Assembly: GCA_023394415.1 (NCBI GenBank)
Contig: JAEXAR010000026.1
Span: 1 to 33,532 of the forward strand
Length of the DNA stretch: 33,532 nucleotides
Source of the DNA: Bacteroidota bacterium
GTDB lineage: Bacteria; Bacteroidota; Bacteroidia; Flavobacteriales; Weeksellaceae
Direction of reading: 5' to 3'
The translations under genes were made by a program, and so were the position numbers. Positions 8,244 through 15,170 of the stretch are shown here, in pieces (the stretch's first letter is position 1; every line of letters starts with the position of its first letter). The notes under the pieces were generated by a model. That model did not search any database, was not told the origin of the DNA, and saw nothing but the letters and a program-made list of their open reading frames with translations.

Positions 8244-10148
8244 ATGGTAAAAAAAATCTTATTATTTTCGGCTTTTGCATTGTTTTCAGCGGTTAATGCG
8301 CAGAAAACTCACACTGTAGCAAAAGGCGACAATCCATATAATATTGCCAAGAGATACGGAATTACGCTGGATGAACTTGTGAAACTGAATCCAAGTGCGA
8401 AAGACGGTAAACTGAACATCGGTGATGTACTTGTAGTAAATAAAAAATCTACTGCAACTACTGTCGTTAAAAAACCTGCTGTAACTTCCGCTCCAAAAAA
8501 ATCGAGCGAAGTGGGATATATCACACTTCAGCCAAAACAAACCATTTACGGAATTACCAAGCAATACCACGTTACAGAATCAGAATTGAGGGCTATGAAT
8601 CCTAGTCTTGATGCTAATATGAAGATTGGTGATAAGGTTGCCTTGCCTTTAGAAAACATTAAGAAATACGGTAATGGTCAACCTATTGAAGTTGATAAAA
8701 CGGTAGAAACACCAACAACCGTAACTGAAAACGTTACAAAACAAAATGTTGATTCGGATTCATATGTTGTACAACCAAAAGACAACTATTATCGTATCAC
8801 CAAAAATTTCAACCTTACACAAGAGCAACTTTTTGCTATGAATCCTGGGCTTGAACAGAAAGGTCTGCAAGCAGGAGACGTGATTAAAGTAAAAGGTGAA
8901 GGTGTAGCAAAACAAAGTGTAAAACAAACGCCAAAACCGGTTGAAGTTCCAACTACAACTGTTGCGGATGATTATGTGACTTACACCGTAAGAGATGGCG
9001 ACACTGTTTTCGGAATTTTAAACAAATTCGCGATTTCTTTGGATGAATTGCTTTCCCTTAATCCGGAACTTTCAAATGGTTTGAAATCTGGTATGGTGCT
9101 AAAGATTAAGAAACTTGATGCACAATATGTTAAAAAATCAGGTGACGCTCTAAATGTGGTGATAATGTTGCCATTTGGTTTTGATACTAATGATTCCAAA
9201 TACAGAAGTATCTCAACAGATTTTCTTACCGGAGCCAAATTGGCGATTGAAAGAAATGCGAAAAGTGGTCAAAAGCTGGATATAAAAGTAATTGATGCTG
9301 GTAATGAAGCGTCATTCAAAAACAGTCTTACACAAATCAACAAAGGTAATACGGATTTAATTATTGGACCATTGTTTAAATCTTCAGTTTTAGAAGTTTT
9401 AAATTATGTTCAGAAAGAGAAAATTCCGGTTGTTGCTCCTTTTGCTAACTCAGAAGATTTATTCGACTATGATAATTTAATTATCGTTGAAACTACCAAC
9501 GATGTTTATGCTAAAAGAATAGTTGATGAGGTGGGCAAAGTTTACTCAGATCAAAAGATTTATATACTCGCTGATAACAATAAAGAAACTGCAAATCTTA
9601 TCAAAGCAGGTCTTGAAAAATCACTTAAAAACCCTAATATTTTGATGGTGAATTCAGCATTGGATATTCAGCCTGATAAAAATATGATGACAGGGGAAGC
9701 TGCTCCGGTTATTGCAATTCTAGCTTCAAGTAATGATAATTTAGGAGCTTCTTTCTCAAACAGAATTATTCAGCTTACCAAAGAAGTTTCAGGGATAAAG
9801 GCTTTCAGTACTTCTTACCATTCAAGTTTCGAAAATAAAGTAGACGAAATGAGCCAAGCCAATTTGGTTTACCTTATGGACAGAAAAATAACGGATGGTA
9901 ACTTCCAAAAAGAAATTTTAGCAGATTATAAAAATAAATATTGTAAAACGCCTTCAAAATATGCTGTGATTGGGTTTGATGTAGTGAATGATATTTTAAG
10001 TAGAGAAAATTCAAAAGGCGAAGTATTCAAACAAATGGGGAAAGTACAAACACAGCTTGCTACCAAATTTGAATATGTAAGAGCCAAAAAGAACGGCGCT
10101 TATATCAACACAGGTTACAGAGTAGAAACGCTGCTTCCGGAAAATTAA
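8244..10148 (+). CDS. Exported protein with four LysM domains and a periplasmic-binding-like C-terminus
   Basis: A 634-residue exported protein. The signal peptide is residues 1-19 (cut at VNA-Q). Four LysM peptidoglycan-binding repeats lie at about 22-66, 92-135, 173-216 and 246-288, each with the GD-x-x-x-I pattern and an L-x-x-x-NP core, joined by Thr/Val/Pro-rich linkers. From about residue 303 to 625 the sequence looks like a type I periplasmic-binding (ABC substrate-binding/receptor ligand) fold: LNVVIMLPFG, a GAKLAIE helix, NTDLIIGPLF and EKIPVVAPFANS. No transmembrane segment is seen outside the signal peptide. I infer a wall-anchored periplasmic protein whose ligand could be a muropeptide or amino acid. 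It starts 38 bases after bshC and is followed 46 bases later by fabD. Confidence 0.85.
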   Translation: MVKKILLFSAFALFSAVNAQKTHTVAKGDNPYNIAKRYGITLDELVKLNPSAKDGKLNIGDVLVVNKKSTATTVVKKPAVTSAPKKSSEVGYITLQPKQTIYGITKQYHVTESELRAMNPSLDANMKIGDKVALPLENIKKYGNGQPIEVDKTVETPTTVTENVTKQNVDSDSYVVQPKDNYYRITKNFNLTQEQLFAMNPGLEQKGLQAGDVIKVKGEGVAKQSVKQTPKPVEVPTTTVADDYVTYTVRDGDTVFGILNKFAISLDELLSLNPELSNGLKSGMVLKIKKLDAQYVKKSGDALNVVIMLPFGFDTNDSKYRSISTDFLTGAKLAIERNAKSGQKLDIKVIDAGNEASFKNSLTQINKGNTDLIIGPLFKSSVLEVLNYVQKEKIPVVAPFANSEDLFDYDNLIIVETTNDVYAKRIVDEVGKVYSDQKIYILADNNKETANLIKAGLEKSLKNPNILMVNSALDIQPDKNMMTGEAAPVIAILASSNDNLGASFSNRIIQLTKEVSGIKAFSTSYHSSFENKVDEMSQANLVYLMDRKITDGNFQKEILADYKNKYCKTPSKYAVIGFDVVNDILSRENSKGEVFKQMGKVQTQLATKFEYVRAKKNGAYINTGYRVETLLPEN

Positions 10149-10194
10149 TAAATACAAATGATAAATTGTACTTAAACTCTTTATCTACAATTAT

Positions 10195-11073
10195 ATGAAA
10201 AAAGCATTAGTGTTTCCCGGTCAAGGTTCACAATTTGTGGGCATGGGAAAAGAGTTATACGATTCCAGGAAAGATATTAAAGATTTGATGGAGTCGGCCA
10301 ATGAAATTTTAGGGTTTGACATTCTTTCGGTGATGTTTAAAGGTACCGAAGAAGAACTGAAAAAAACAAGTGTAACACAACCTTCCATTTTTATACATTC
10401 TGTAGCTGCTGTAAAAGCCATTAATGCTTTAGGAGCAGAAATGGTTGCAGGACATTCTTTAGGTGAGTTTTCTGCTTTAGTAGCCAATGGTGTTTTATCC
10501 TTTGAAGACGGATTAAAACTTGTGGCTGAAAGAGCTGCTGCTATGCAGGATGCTTGTAATATAAATCCTAGTTCTATGGCAGCAATCCTGGGTTTGGAGG
10601 ATCAAAAAGTGGAAGAAATCTGTGCGCAGATTGATGGTGTAGTTGTTCCTGCGAACTATAATTGCCCTGGGCAATTGGTAATTTCTGGTGAAACTTCAGC
10701 CGTTGAAGAAGCTTGCGCAAAACTTAAAGAAGCCGGTGCTAAAAGAGCGTTGTTGCTTCCGGTAAATGGCGCATTTCACTCGCCAATGATGCAGCCTGCA
10801 CAAGATAGATTAGCAACTGCTATTGAGAATACTAAATTTGGTAAAGCGACGATGCCAATTTATCAAAATATTTCTACTACAGCTGTTACGGATTCAGAAG
10901 AAATAAAGAAAAATCTCATCACACAACTTACGGGTCCTGTAAAATGGACTCAAAGTGTACAGAATATGATTAAAGATGGAGCGGGAATGTTTATAGAAGT
11001 AGGTCCCGGAAAAACACTCCAAGGTTTAATTAAAAAGATTGATTCTGAAGTTACTGTTTCCTCTGCAATATAA
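10195..11073 (+). CDS. fabD: Malonyl-CoA:ACP transacylase FabD
   Basis: Transfers malonyl groups from CoA to acyl carrier protein to feed fatty acid elongation in the cytoplasm. The 292-residue length is normal. Visible motifs are GQGSQ at 9-13, the nucleophile motif GHSLG at 86-90 (catalytic Ser88), Arg113 in AERAAAM for the malonyl carboxylate, the catalytic His195 in NGAFHSPMM, and the C-terminal EVGPGKTLQGL. No clear -7 element is seen in the 46 bases upstream, so it may be read through from the LysM gene. The GHMP kinase gene starts only five bases after its stop. Confidence 0.97.
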   Translation: MKKALVFPGQGSQFVGMGKELYDSRKDIKDLMESANEILGFDILSVMFKGTEEELKKTSVTQPSIFIHSVAAVKAINALGAEMVAGHSLGEFSALVANGVLSFEDGLKLVAERAAAMQDACNINPSSMAAILGLEDQKVEEICAQIDGVVVPANYNCPGQLVISGETSAVEEACAKLKEAGAKRALLLPVNGAFHSPMMQPAQDRLATAIENTKFGKATMPIYQNISTTAVTDSEEIKKNLITQLTGPVKWTQSVQNMIKDGAGMFIEVGPGKTLQGLIKKIDSEVTVSSAI

Positions 11074-11078
11074 AAATT

Positions 11079-11984
11079 ATGGGTAAAATTTTTTCACCCG
11101 GAAAATTATTACTCACATCAGAATATGTCGTCCTAGACGGAGCTCTTGCTTTGGCTGTACCAACACAGCTGGGGCAAGATTTTTTTTATGAAGAATTAGA
11201 GGATGGCAGATCTATAATTATTTGGGAAGCGTATCATCAAAATAATATTTGGCTAAAAACCGAAATAGATTATAAAAACAGATTAATCTTAAATTCAAAT
11301 CTGAAAGAACCGGCTGAATTCATATTGAAAGTTTTACTTAAAGTAGCAGAACTTTCAGAAGCAAAGTTTAAAAATGGAGAGTCTTATCATCTAAAAACTA
11401 ATCTTCAATTTCCTTCAAATTTTGGTTTGGGAAGCAGTTCTACGCTGATGAATAATCTTTCTGAATGGGCCAATATTGATGCGTTTGTGTTAAATGATTC
11501 TACACTTGGTGGAAGTGGCTATGATATTGCTGTTGCGAAAGAACAAGCAACAGTTTTATTTCAAATTAAAGAAAACCAGCGAATTTCTAAAAAGGTTGAT
11601 TTCAAACCTTTATTTTTAAAAGATTTAATTTTTATACATCTGAATCAAAAACAGGACTCTCGTGAAGGTATAAACTTGTACCGTTCTAAACCAAAATCTT
11701 TCGAACTGATTGATGAATTTTCTGCAATAACAAGTCAAGTTTTAAAGACAGAAAGTCTTGATGAATTTTCTTTCTTGATGAATGAGCACGAAACTAAACT
11801 ATCTGAATTTCTAGGCTTGCAAACGGCAAAAAGTCACTATTTTTCAGATTGTCCTTCTTTTGTAAAAAGTCTTGGAGCTTGGGGAGGAGATTTTGTTATG
11901 GCATCCAATTTTGATGGTTATAAGGATTATTTTTCAGCAAAAGGTTTCCGTACTGTTATTTCTTATTCGGAATTAATACGCTGA
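11079..11984 (+). CDS. GYDIA-family GHMP kinase
   Basis: Small-molecule kinase of the GHMP superfamily (galactokinase, homoserine, mevalonate and phosphomevalonate kinases). The 301-residue protein opens with SPGKLLLTSEYVVLDGALAL at 6-25, the substrate-side start of mevalonate-kinase-like proteins. The ATP-binding motif follows as PSNFGLGSSST at 112-122, then GGSGYDIA at 144-151, which gives this Flavobacteriia subgroup its name. It is tightly coupled to fabD (5-base gap). A mevalonate-pathway role is plausible because many Flavobacteriia make isoprenoids that way, but the substrate is not shown by the sequence. Confidence 0.85.
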   Translation: MGKIFSPGKLLLTSEYVVLDGALALAVPTQLGQDFFYEELEDGRSIIIWEAYHQNNIWLKTEIDYKNRLILNSNLKEPAEFILKVLLKVAELSEAKFKNGESYHLKTNLQFPSNFGLGSSSTLMNNLSEWANIDAFVLNDSTLGGSGYDIAVAKEQATVLFQIKENQRISKKVDFKPLFLKDLIFIHLNQKQDSREGINLYRSKPKSFELIDEFSAITSQVLKTESLDEFSFLMNEHETKLSEFLGLQTAKSHYFSDCPSFVKSLGAWGGDFVMASNFDGYKDYFSAKGFRTVISYSELIR

Positions 11985-12071
11985 TAGTCAGTTGATTATT
12001 TGGGTTTTAAATTCTTGTGATTTCTGATTAATATCAGTAACTTTAGGACATTCTAAACCTCCGAATAATCG

Positions 12072-12079
12072 TAAATTTG
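12072..12079 (+). promoter_or_regulatory. pckA: -7 promoter element of pckA
   Basis: TAAATTTG fits TAnnTTTG and lies 34 bases before the pckA ATG, leaving a leader of roughly 30 bases. A weak inverted repeat CTGAT-TAAT-ATCAG at 12024-12037 lies upstream, where an activator could sit. The rest of the 129-base gap holds nothing recognisable. Confidence 0.55.
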
Positions 12080-12113
12080 TTACTCAAAATAAACAGAAAT
12101 TTTAAATTCTATT

Positions 12114-13718
12114 ATGAAAAACATTAAAATCATTCAGGAACTTCACGAAATGGGAATCACGGGATATCACGAAGTTGTATATAACCCAACCTACGAAGAA
12201 CTTTTTAAGGCGGAAATGTCACCAAAAAATCAAGGTTTTGAAAAAGGAGCAGTAACTGAATCAGGAGCTGTAGCTGTAAAAACCGGTATCTTCACAGGAC
12301 GTTCTCCTAAAGATAGATATATTGTGATGGATGATGTTAGCAAAGATACAATTTATTGGGATGGTACTGTAAATAAGCCAACGTCTCCGGAAGTTTTTGA
12401 ACATTGTAAGCAATTGGTTTTAGACCAACTATCTACTTCAAAAAAGCTATATGTTGTGGATGCGTTTTGTGGTACAAATCCCGATACACGATTGAAAGTA
12501 AGATTCGTAATGGAAGTAGCTTGGCAAGCACATTTTGTCACCAATATGTTTATTCGTCCTTCTATCTATGAATTAGAAAATTTCGGAAAACCGGATTTCA
12601 TTGTGATGAATGGTTCTAAAACGACCAATCCTAACTGGAAAGAGCAAGGTCTAAATTCTGAAAATTTTGTACTCTTTAATCTTACCCAAAAAATACAAAT
12701 TATTGGAGGAACTTGGTATGGTGGTGAAATGAAGAAAGGGATGTTTGCTATGATGAACTACTATCTTCCATTAAAAGGAATGGCATCTATGCACTGTTCT
12801 GCCAATGTAGGTGATAAAGGAGATGTTGCTTTGTTTTTCGGACTTTCAGGAACAGGTAAAACAACGCTTTCTGCGGATCCAAAACGTTATCTAATTGGTG
12901 ATGACGAACACGGTTGGGATAATAACGGTGTTTTCAACTATGAAGGTGGATGTTATGCAAAAGTGATTGATCTTACTGAAGAAAAAGAACCAGACATCTT
13001 TAAAGCAATTAAAAGAGATGCCCTTCTTGAAAATGTGGTGGTAAACGAATATGGTGAAATAGATTATAAAGACGGCTCTATTACCGAAAATACCAGAGTT
13101 TCTTACCCAATTTATCATATCAACAAAATTGTACTTCCTTCTAAAGCAGGACACGCAAGTAAAATTGTTTATCTATCAGCTGATGCATTTGGAGTGTTGC
13201 CTCCAGTTTCACTTTTAAATGAAGATCAGGCTCAATATCACTTCCTTTGCGGTTATACTTCAAAACTTGCAGGAACTGAAAGAGGAATTACAGAACCACA
13301 GCCTTCATTCTCTCCGGCTTTTGGTGAGGCATTCCTTACATTACATCCAACAATGTACTCTAAAACATTGATCGGTAAAATGAAAGAACACGGTGCTAAA
13401 GCATATCTAGTAAATACAGGATGGAACGGAACCGGAAAACGTATTTCTCTTAAAGACACTAGAGCAATTATTGACGCAATTATTGATGGCTCCATCGATA
13501 ACGCACCAAAAACAACAATTCCTGTTATGAATCTTGAAGTTCCTACTTCCTTACCAAACGTATCTGAAGGCATTCTGGATCCTAGAAACACTTACAAAGA
13601 TGCATCAGAGTGGGAAGCAAAAGCAAGGGATTTAGCAGCAAGATATATTAAAAATTTTGAACAATATTGTGACAATGAAGATGCTAAGAAATTAGTAGCT
13701 GCAGGTCCACAATTGTAA
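12114..13718 (+). CDS. pckA: Phosphoenolpyruvate carboxykinase (ATP)
   Basis: Converts oxaloacetate and ATP to phosphoenolpyruvate, CO2 and ADP, the entry step of gluconeogenesis. The 534-residue protein has TGRSPKDR at 61-68 (Arg63 binds oxaloacetate) and a YGGEMKKGM segment at about 202-210. It also has the kinase-1a P-loop FGLSGTGKT at 242-250 and the kinase-2 metal-binding DDEHGW at 263-268; Cys228 lies in the MHCSAN segment. The P-loop form identifies the ATP-dependent rather than the GTP-dependent family. It stands alone, with its own promoter and a downstream hairpin, as expected for a gene controlled by carbon source. Confidence 0.98.
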   Translation: MKNIKIIQELHEMGITGYHEVVYNPTYEELFKAEMSPKNQGFEKGAVTESGAVAVKTGIFTGRSPKDRYIVMDDVSKDTIYWDGTVNKPTSPEVFEHCKQLVLDQLSTSKKLYVVDAFCGTNPDTRLKVRFVMEVAWQAHFVTNMFIRPSIYELENFGKPDFIVMNGSKTTNPNWKEQGLNSENFVLFNLTQKIQIIGGTWYGGEMKKGMFAMMNYYLPLKGMASMHCSANVGDKGDVALFFGLSGTGKTTLSADPKRYLIGDDEHGWDNNGVFNYEGGCYAKVIDLTEEKEPDIFKAIKRDALLENVVVNEYGEIDYKDGSITENTRVSYPIYHINKIVLPSKAGHASKIVYLSADAFGVLPPVSLLNEDQAQYHFLCGYTSKLAGTERGITEPQPSFSPAFGEAFLTLHPTMYSKTLIGKMKEHGAKAYLVNTGWNGTGKRISLKDTRAIIDAIIDGSIDNAPKTTIPVMNLEVPTSLPNVSEGILDPRNTYKDASEWEAKARDLAARYIKNFEQYCDNEDAKKLVAAGPQL

Positions 13719-13743
13719 TAAATAAATTTAGGTTTGTAATAAT

Positions 13744-13780
13744 AATCCTCAAAGTTTTCTTTGAGGATTTATTATTTTTT
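13744..13780 (+). terminator. Intrinsic terminator after pckA, between convergent genes
   Basis: An 11-bp perfect stem AATCCTCAAAG/CTTTGAGGATT with loop TTTT is followed by a T-rich tract (TATTATTTTTT). The convergent aroQ gene ends at 13801 and may use the same hairpin from the other side, although its T-run is poorer. Confidence 0.88.
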
Positions 13781-13800
13781 ATTTATTAGAAAGTTTGTCT

Positions 13801-14208
13801 TTAGTATATACTTAATACCGCCAGTTTATAACCTCTGGTTCCAAATCCAGAAATAACAGCATCAGTATAAACAGCAGTAACTGATTTTTGTCGGAATTCT
13901 TCACGTTGATAAATATTACTGATGTGGACTTCGATTTTAATTTTTTTAATGTTTTTAAGGCAATCTGCGATGGCATAAGAATAATGGGTGAATGCGCCGG
14001 GATTGATAATTAAAACATCATAGTAATCCTGTTGTAAATGATCAATTATTGCACCTTCGTGATTCGACTGAAAATATGAAAATTCATATTCCTCAAACTC
14101 ATCTTTTAACTCACGCAAGACATCATCCATAGAAAGATTTCCATAAATTTCCGGCTCGCGTGTTCCAAGCAAATTGAGGTTTGGGCCGTTTACAATGAGG
14201 ATTTTCAT
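13801..14208 (-). CDS. aroQ: 3-dehydroquinate dehydratase, type II
   Basis: Dehydrates 3-dehydroquinate to 3-dehydroshikimate in the shikimate pathway; type II enzymes are cytoplasmic dodecamers. The 135-residue protein shows GPNLNLLGTREPEIYG at 8-23, with flexible-lid Arg17 and catalytic Tyr22. NPGAFTHYS at 69-77 carries the substrate-binding Asn69 and His75, EVHISN at 93-98 carries the catalytic His95, and Arg106 fits the last substrate contact. Length is slightly short but normal for Flavobacteriia. It is a single gene with its own -7 element 17 bases upstream, separated from the tRNA-Glu and rpsT unit by a terminator. Confidence 0.97.
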   Translation of the reverse strand: MKILIVNGPNLNLLGTREPEIYGNLSMDDVLRELKDEFEEYEFSYFQSNHEGAIIDHLQQDYYDVLIINPGAFTHYSYAIADCLKNIKKIKIEVHISNIYQREEFRQKSVTAVYTDAVISGFGTRGYKLAVLSIY

Positions 14209-14224
14209 AAGATGTAAATTTTAT

Positions 14225-14232
14225 CAAATATA
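14225..14232 (-). promoter_or_regulatory. aroQ: -7 promoter element of aroQ
   Basis: Minus-strand TATATTTG matches TAnnTTTG and ends 16 bases before the aroQ ATG. The -33 position falls inside the terminator hairpin of the upstream tRNA unit. Confidence 0.6.
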
Positions 14233-14240
14233 GAGAAAAC

Positions 14241-14273
14241 AAAAAACCTTCAGAAATTTTCTGAAGGTTTTTT
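14241..14273. terminator. Bidirectional terminator between tRNA-Glu and aroQ
   Basis: A palindrome CCTTCAGAAA-t-TTTCTGAAGG is flanked by six A on the left and six T on the right, so a T-run follows the hairpin on either strand. It ends the leftward rpsT-tRNA-Glu transcript before aroQ. Its 19-base core recurs in the terminator at 20008-20039. Confidence 0.88.
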
Positions 14274-14275
14274 CG

Positions 14276-14347
14276 TAGCCCGTAGGGGAATCGAACCCCT
14301 CTTGCAAGAATGAAAATCTTGAGTCCTAACCGATAGACGAACGGGCC
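14276..14347 (-). tRNA. tRNA-Glu (anticodon TTC), copy 1
   Basis: A 72-base cloverleaf. The acceptor stem is GGCCCGT/ACGGGCT with a G-U first pair and discriminator A; the D stem is GTCT/GGAC. The anticodon arm is AAGA-TTTTCAT-TCTT with anticodon TTC, and the T arm is AGGGG-TTCGATT-CCCCT. CCA is not encoded. It starts 10 bases after the rpsT stop on the same strand, so it is probably cut from the rpsT transcript. Confidence 0.95.
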
Positions 14348-14357
14348 TCTTTATAAA

Positions 14358-14612
14358 TTACGCTAATTTATTAACGTGCTTTGTTAATTTGCTCTTTAAG
14401 TTAGCTGCTTTGTTTTTGTGGATGATATTCTTTTTAGCAAGTTTATCCAACAAAGAGATAACCTTTGGCAGTTGCTCTGTAGCAGCCTTTTTGTCTTCTT
14501 CATTTCTTAATACTTTCACAGCAGTTCTTGCAGTTTTGTGATAGTATCTGTTACGCAATCTTTTTGCTGCGTTTTGTCTGATTCTTTTTAGTGCTGATTT
14601 ATGATTTGCCAT
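14358..14612 (-). CDS. rpsT: 30S ribosomal protein S20
   Basis: Primary 16S rRNA-binding protein of the small subunit body. The 84-residue basic, helical protein starts MANHKSALKRIRQNAAKRLRN, the usual S20 N-terminus, and keeps the family length. A textbook promoter lies directly upstream (14635-14665). The tRNA-Glu gene follows after 10 bases without a terminator, so the two are likely cotranscribed, which links a ribosomal protein to a tRNA supply. Confidence 0.97.
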   Translation of the reverse strand: MANHKSALKRIRQNAAKRLRNRYYHKTARTAVKVLRNEEDKKAATEQLPKVISLLDKLAKKNIIHKNKAANLKSKLTKHVNKLA

Positions 14613-14634
14613 AATTGTTTCTCAATTGTGGGTG

Positions 14635-14665
14635 CAAAGATATAACTAATTTTTAATCCCACAAA
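14635..14665 (-). promoter_or_regulatory. rpsT: Full Bacteroidota promoter of rpsT-tRNA-Glu
   Basis: On the minus strand TTTG (14662-14665) is separated by 19 bases from TATCTTTG (14635-14642), the ideal -33/-7 pair. The leader is about 17-20 bases. A 16-base all-A/T palindrome at 14678-14693 lies just upstream and could act as an UP-like element. Confidence 0.85.
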
Positions 14666-14709
14666 TTTATTTTTAAAATTTTTTATAAAAAATAAAGTTT
14701 ATTCAGTGT

Positions 14710-15015
14710 CTAAATATTTTTCAATTTATTAAGGGCTTCGGAAATTTTTTCTTCATCTTGTTCGCGCTCCATTTTCTTGATAGCGTTCTCAAGCATTATT
14801 ATTGCATTGTTCCATTCTCCTGTATTATTTATAAAGGTATAGCCATCAATGCATACTTCGAAAAAACTTTTTTCGCCTCCTTTATAGAATTTAAAACTTA
14901 TCTCCTCATCTTCTCCGGTTATTTCACCATTGTTTTGTTTCAGATCATAGTTTTTTGGATTCAGGAGGATTTTCTTAAGAAGCTTCTGGGCTTCCTGTAT
15001 TTTTAAATCCCGCAT
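14710..15015 (-). CDS. Small protein of unknown function
   Basis: A 101-residue soluble protein that I do not recognise. It has an N-terminal Lys/Leu-rich helix (residues 1-20), a central part with alternating strand-like residues (EISFKFYKGGEKSFFEVCIDGYTF at about 38-61), and a charged C-terminal helix rich in Glu and Lys (74-100). No signal peptide, membrane segment or metal motif is seen. It starts 20 bases after tRNA-Glu copy 2 on the same strand, with no -7 element between, so it is probably expressed from the tRNA promoter. No clear terminator follows. The real-gene call rests on codon use, a clean ATG and the position. Confidence 0.75.
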   Translation of the reverse strand: MRDLKIQEAQKLLKKILLNPKNYDLKQNNGEITGEDEEISFKFYKGGEKSFFEVCIDGYTFINNTGEWNNAIIMLENAIKKMEREQDEEKISEALNKLKNI

Positions 15016-15035
15016 AATCTTGCAGTTTACTTTTG

Positions 15036-15107
15036 TAGCCTATAGGGGAATCGAACCCCTGTTGCAAGAATGAAAATCTTGAGTCCTTACCACTAGACGA
15101 ATAGGCC
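15036..15107 (-). tRNA. tRNA-Glu (anticodon TTC), copy 2
   Basis: A 72-base cloverleaf with acceptor stem GGCCTAT/ATAGGCT, discriminator A, D stem GTCT/GGAC, anticodon loop TTTTCAT (TTC) and T arm AGGGG-TTCGATT-CCCCT. The anticodon and T arms are identical to copy 1, but the acceptor stem and D loop differ, so this is not a recent tandem copy. CCA is not encoded. Confidence 0.95.
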
Positions 15108-15122
15108 AAAAATTTTGGTCTG

Positions 15123-15130
15123 CAAAAATA
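15123..15130 (-). promoter_or_regulatory. -7 promoter element of tRNA-Glu copy 2 and the small gene
   Basis: Minus-strand TATTTTTG fits TAnnTTTG and lies 15 bases before the tRNA 5' end. It is squeezed between the amidase terminator-like hairpin and the tRNA. Confidence 0.55.
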
Positions 15131-15131
15131 T

Positions 15132-15170
15132 AAAAAACTTTTGATGTTTTAAAATACCGGGCCCATCAAA
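15132..15170 (-). terminator. Probable terminator of the amidase gene
   Basis: On the minus strand TTTGATG begins immediately after the stop codon and pairs with CATCAAA across a 17-base GC-containing loop. A run of six T follows. The stem is only 7 bp and the loop is long, so it is a weaker case than the other terminators. Confidence 0.5.

Noticed and set aside
12024..12037. CTGAT-TAAT-ATCAG inverted repeat upstream of pckA as a regulator site
   Set aside because: Five-base arms in AT-rich DNA are expected by chance; mentioned only in the promoter entry.
14678..14693. 16-base all A/T palindrome near rpsT as a protein site or terminator
   Set aside because: The sequence has no GC pair and follows base composition; at most an UP-like tract.
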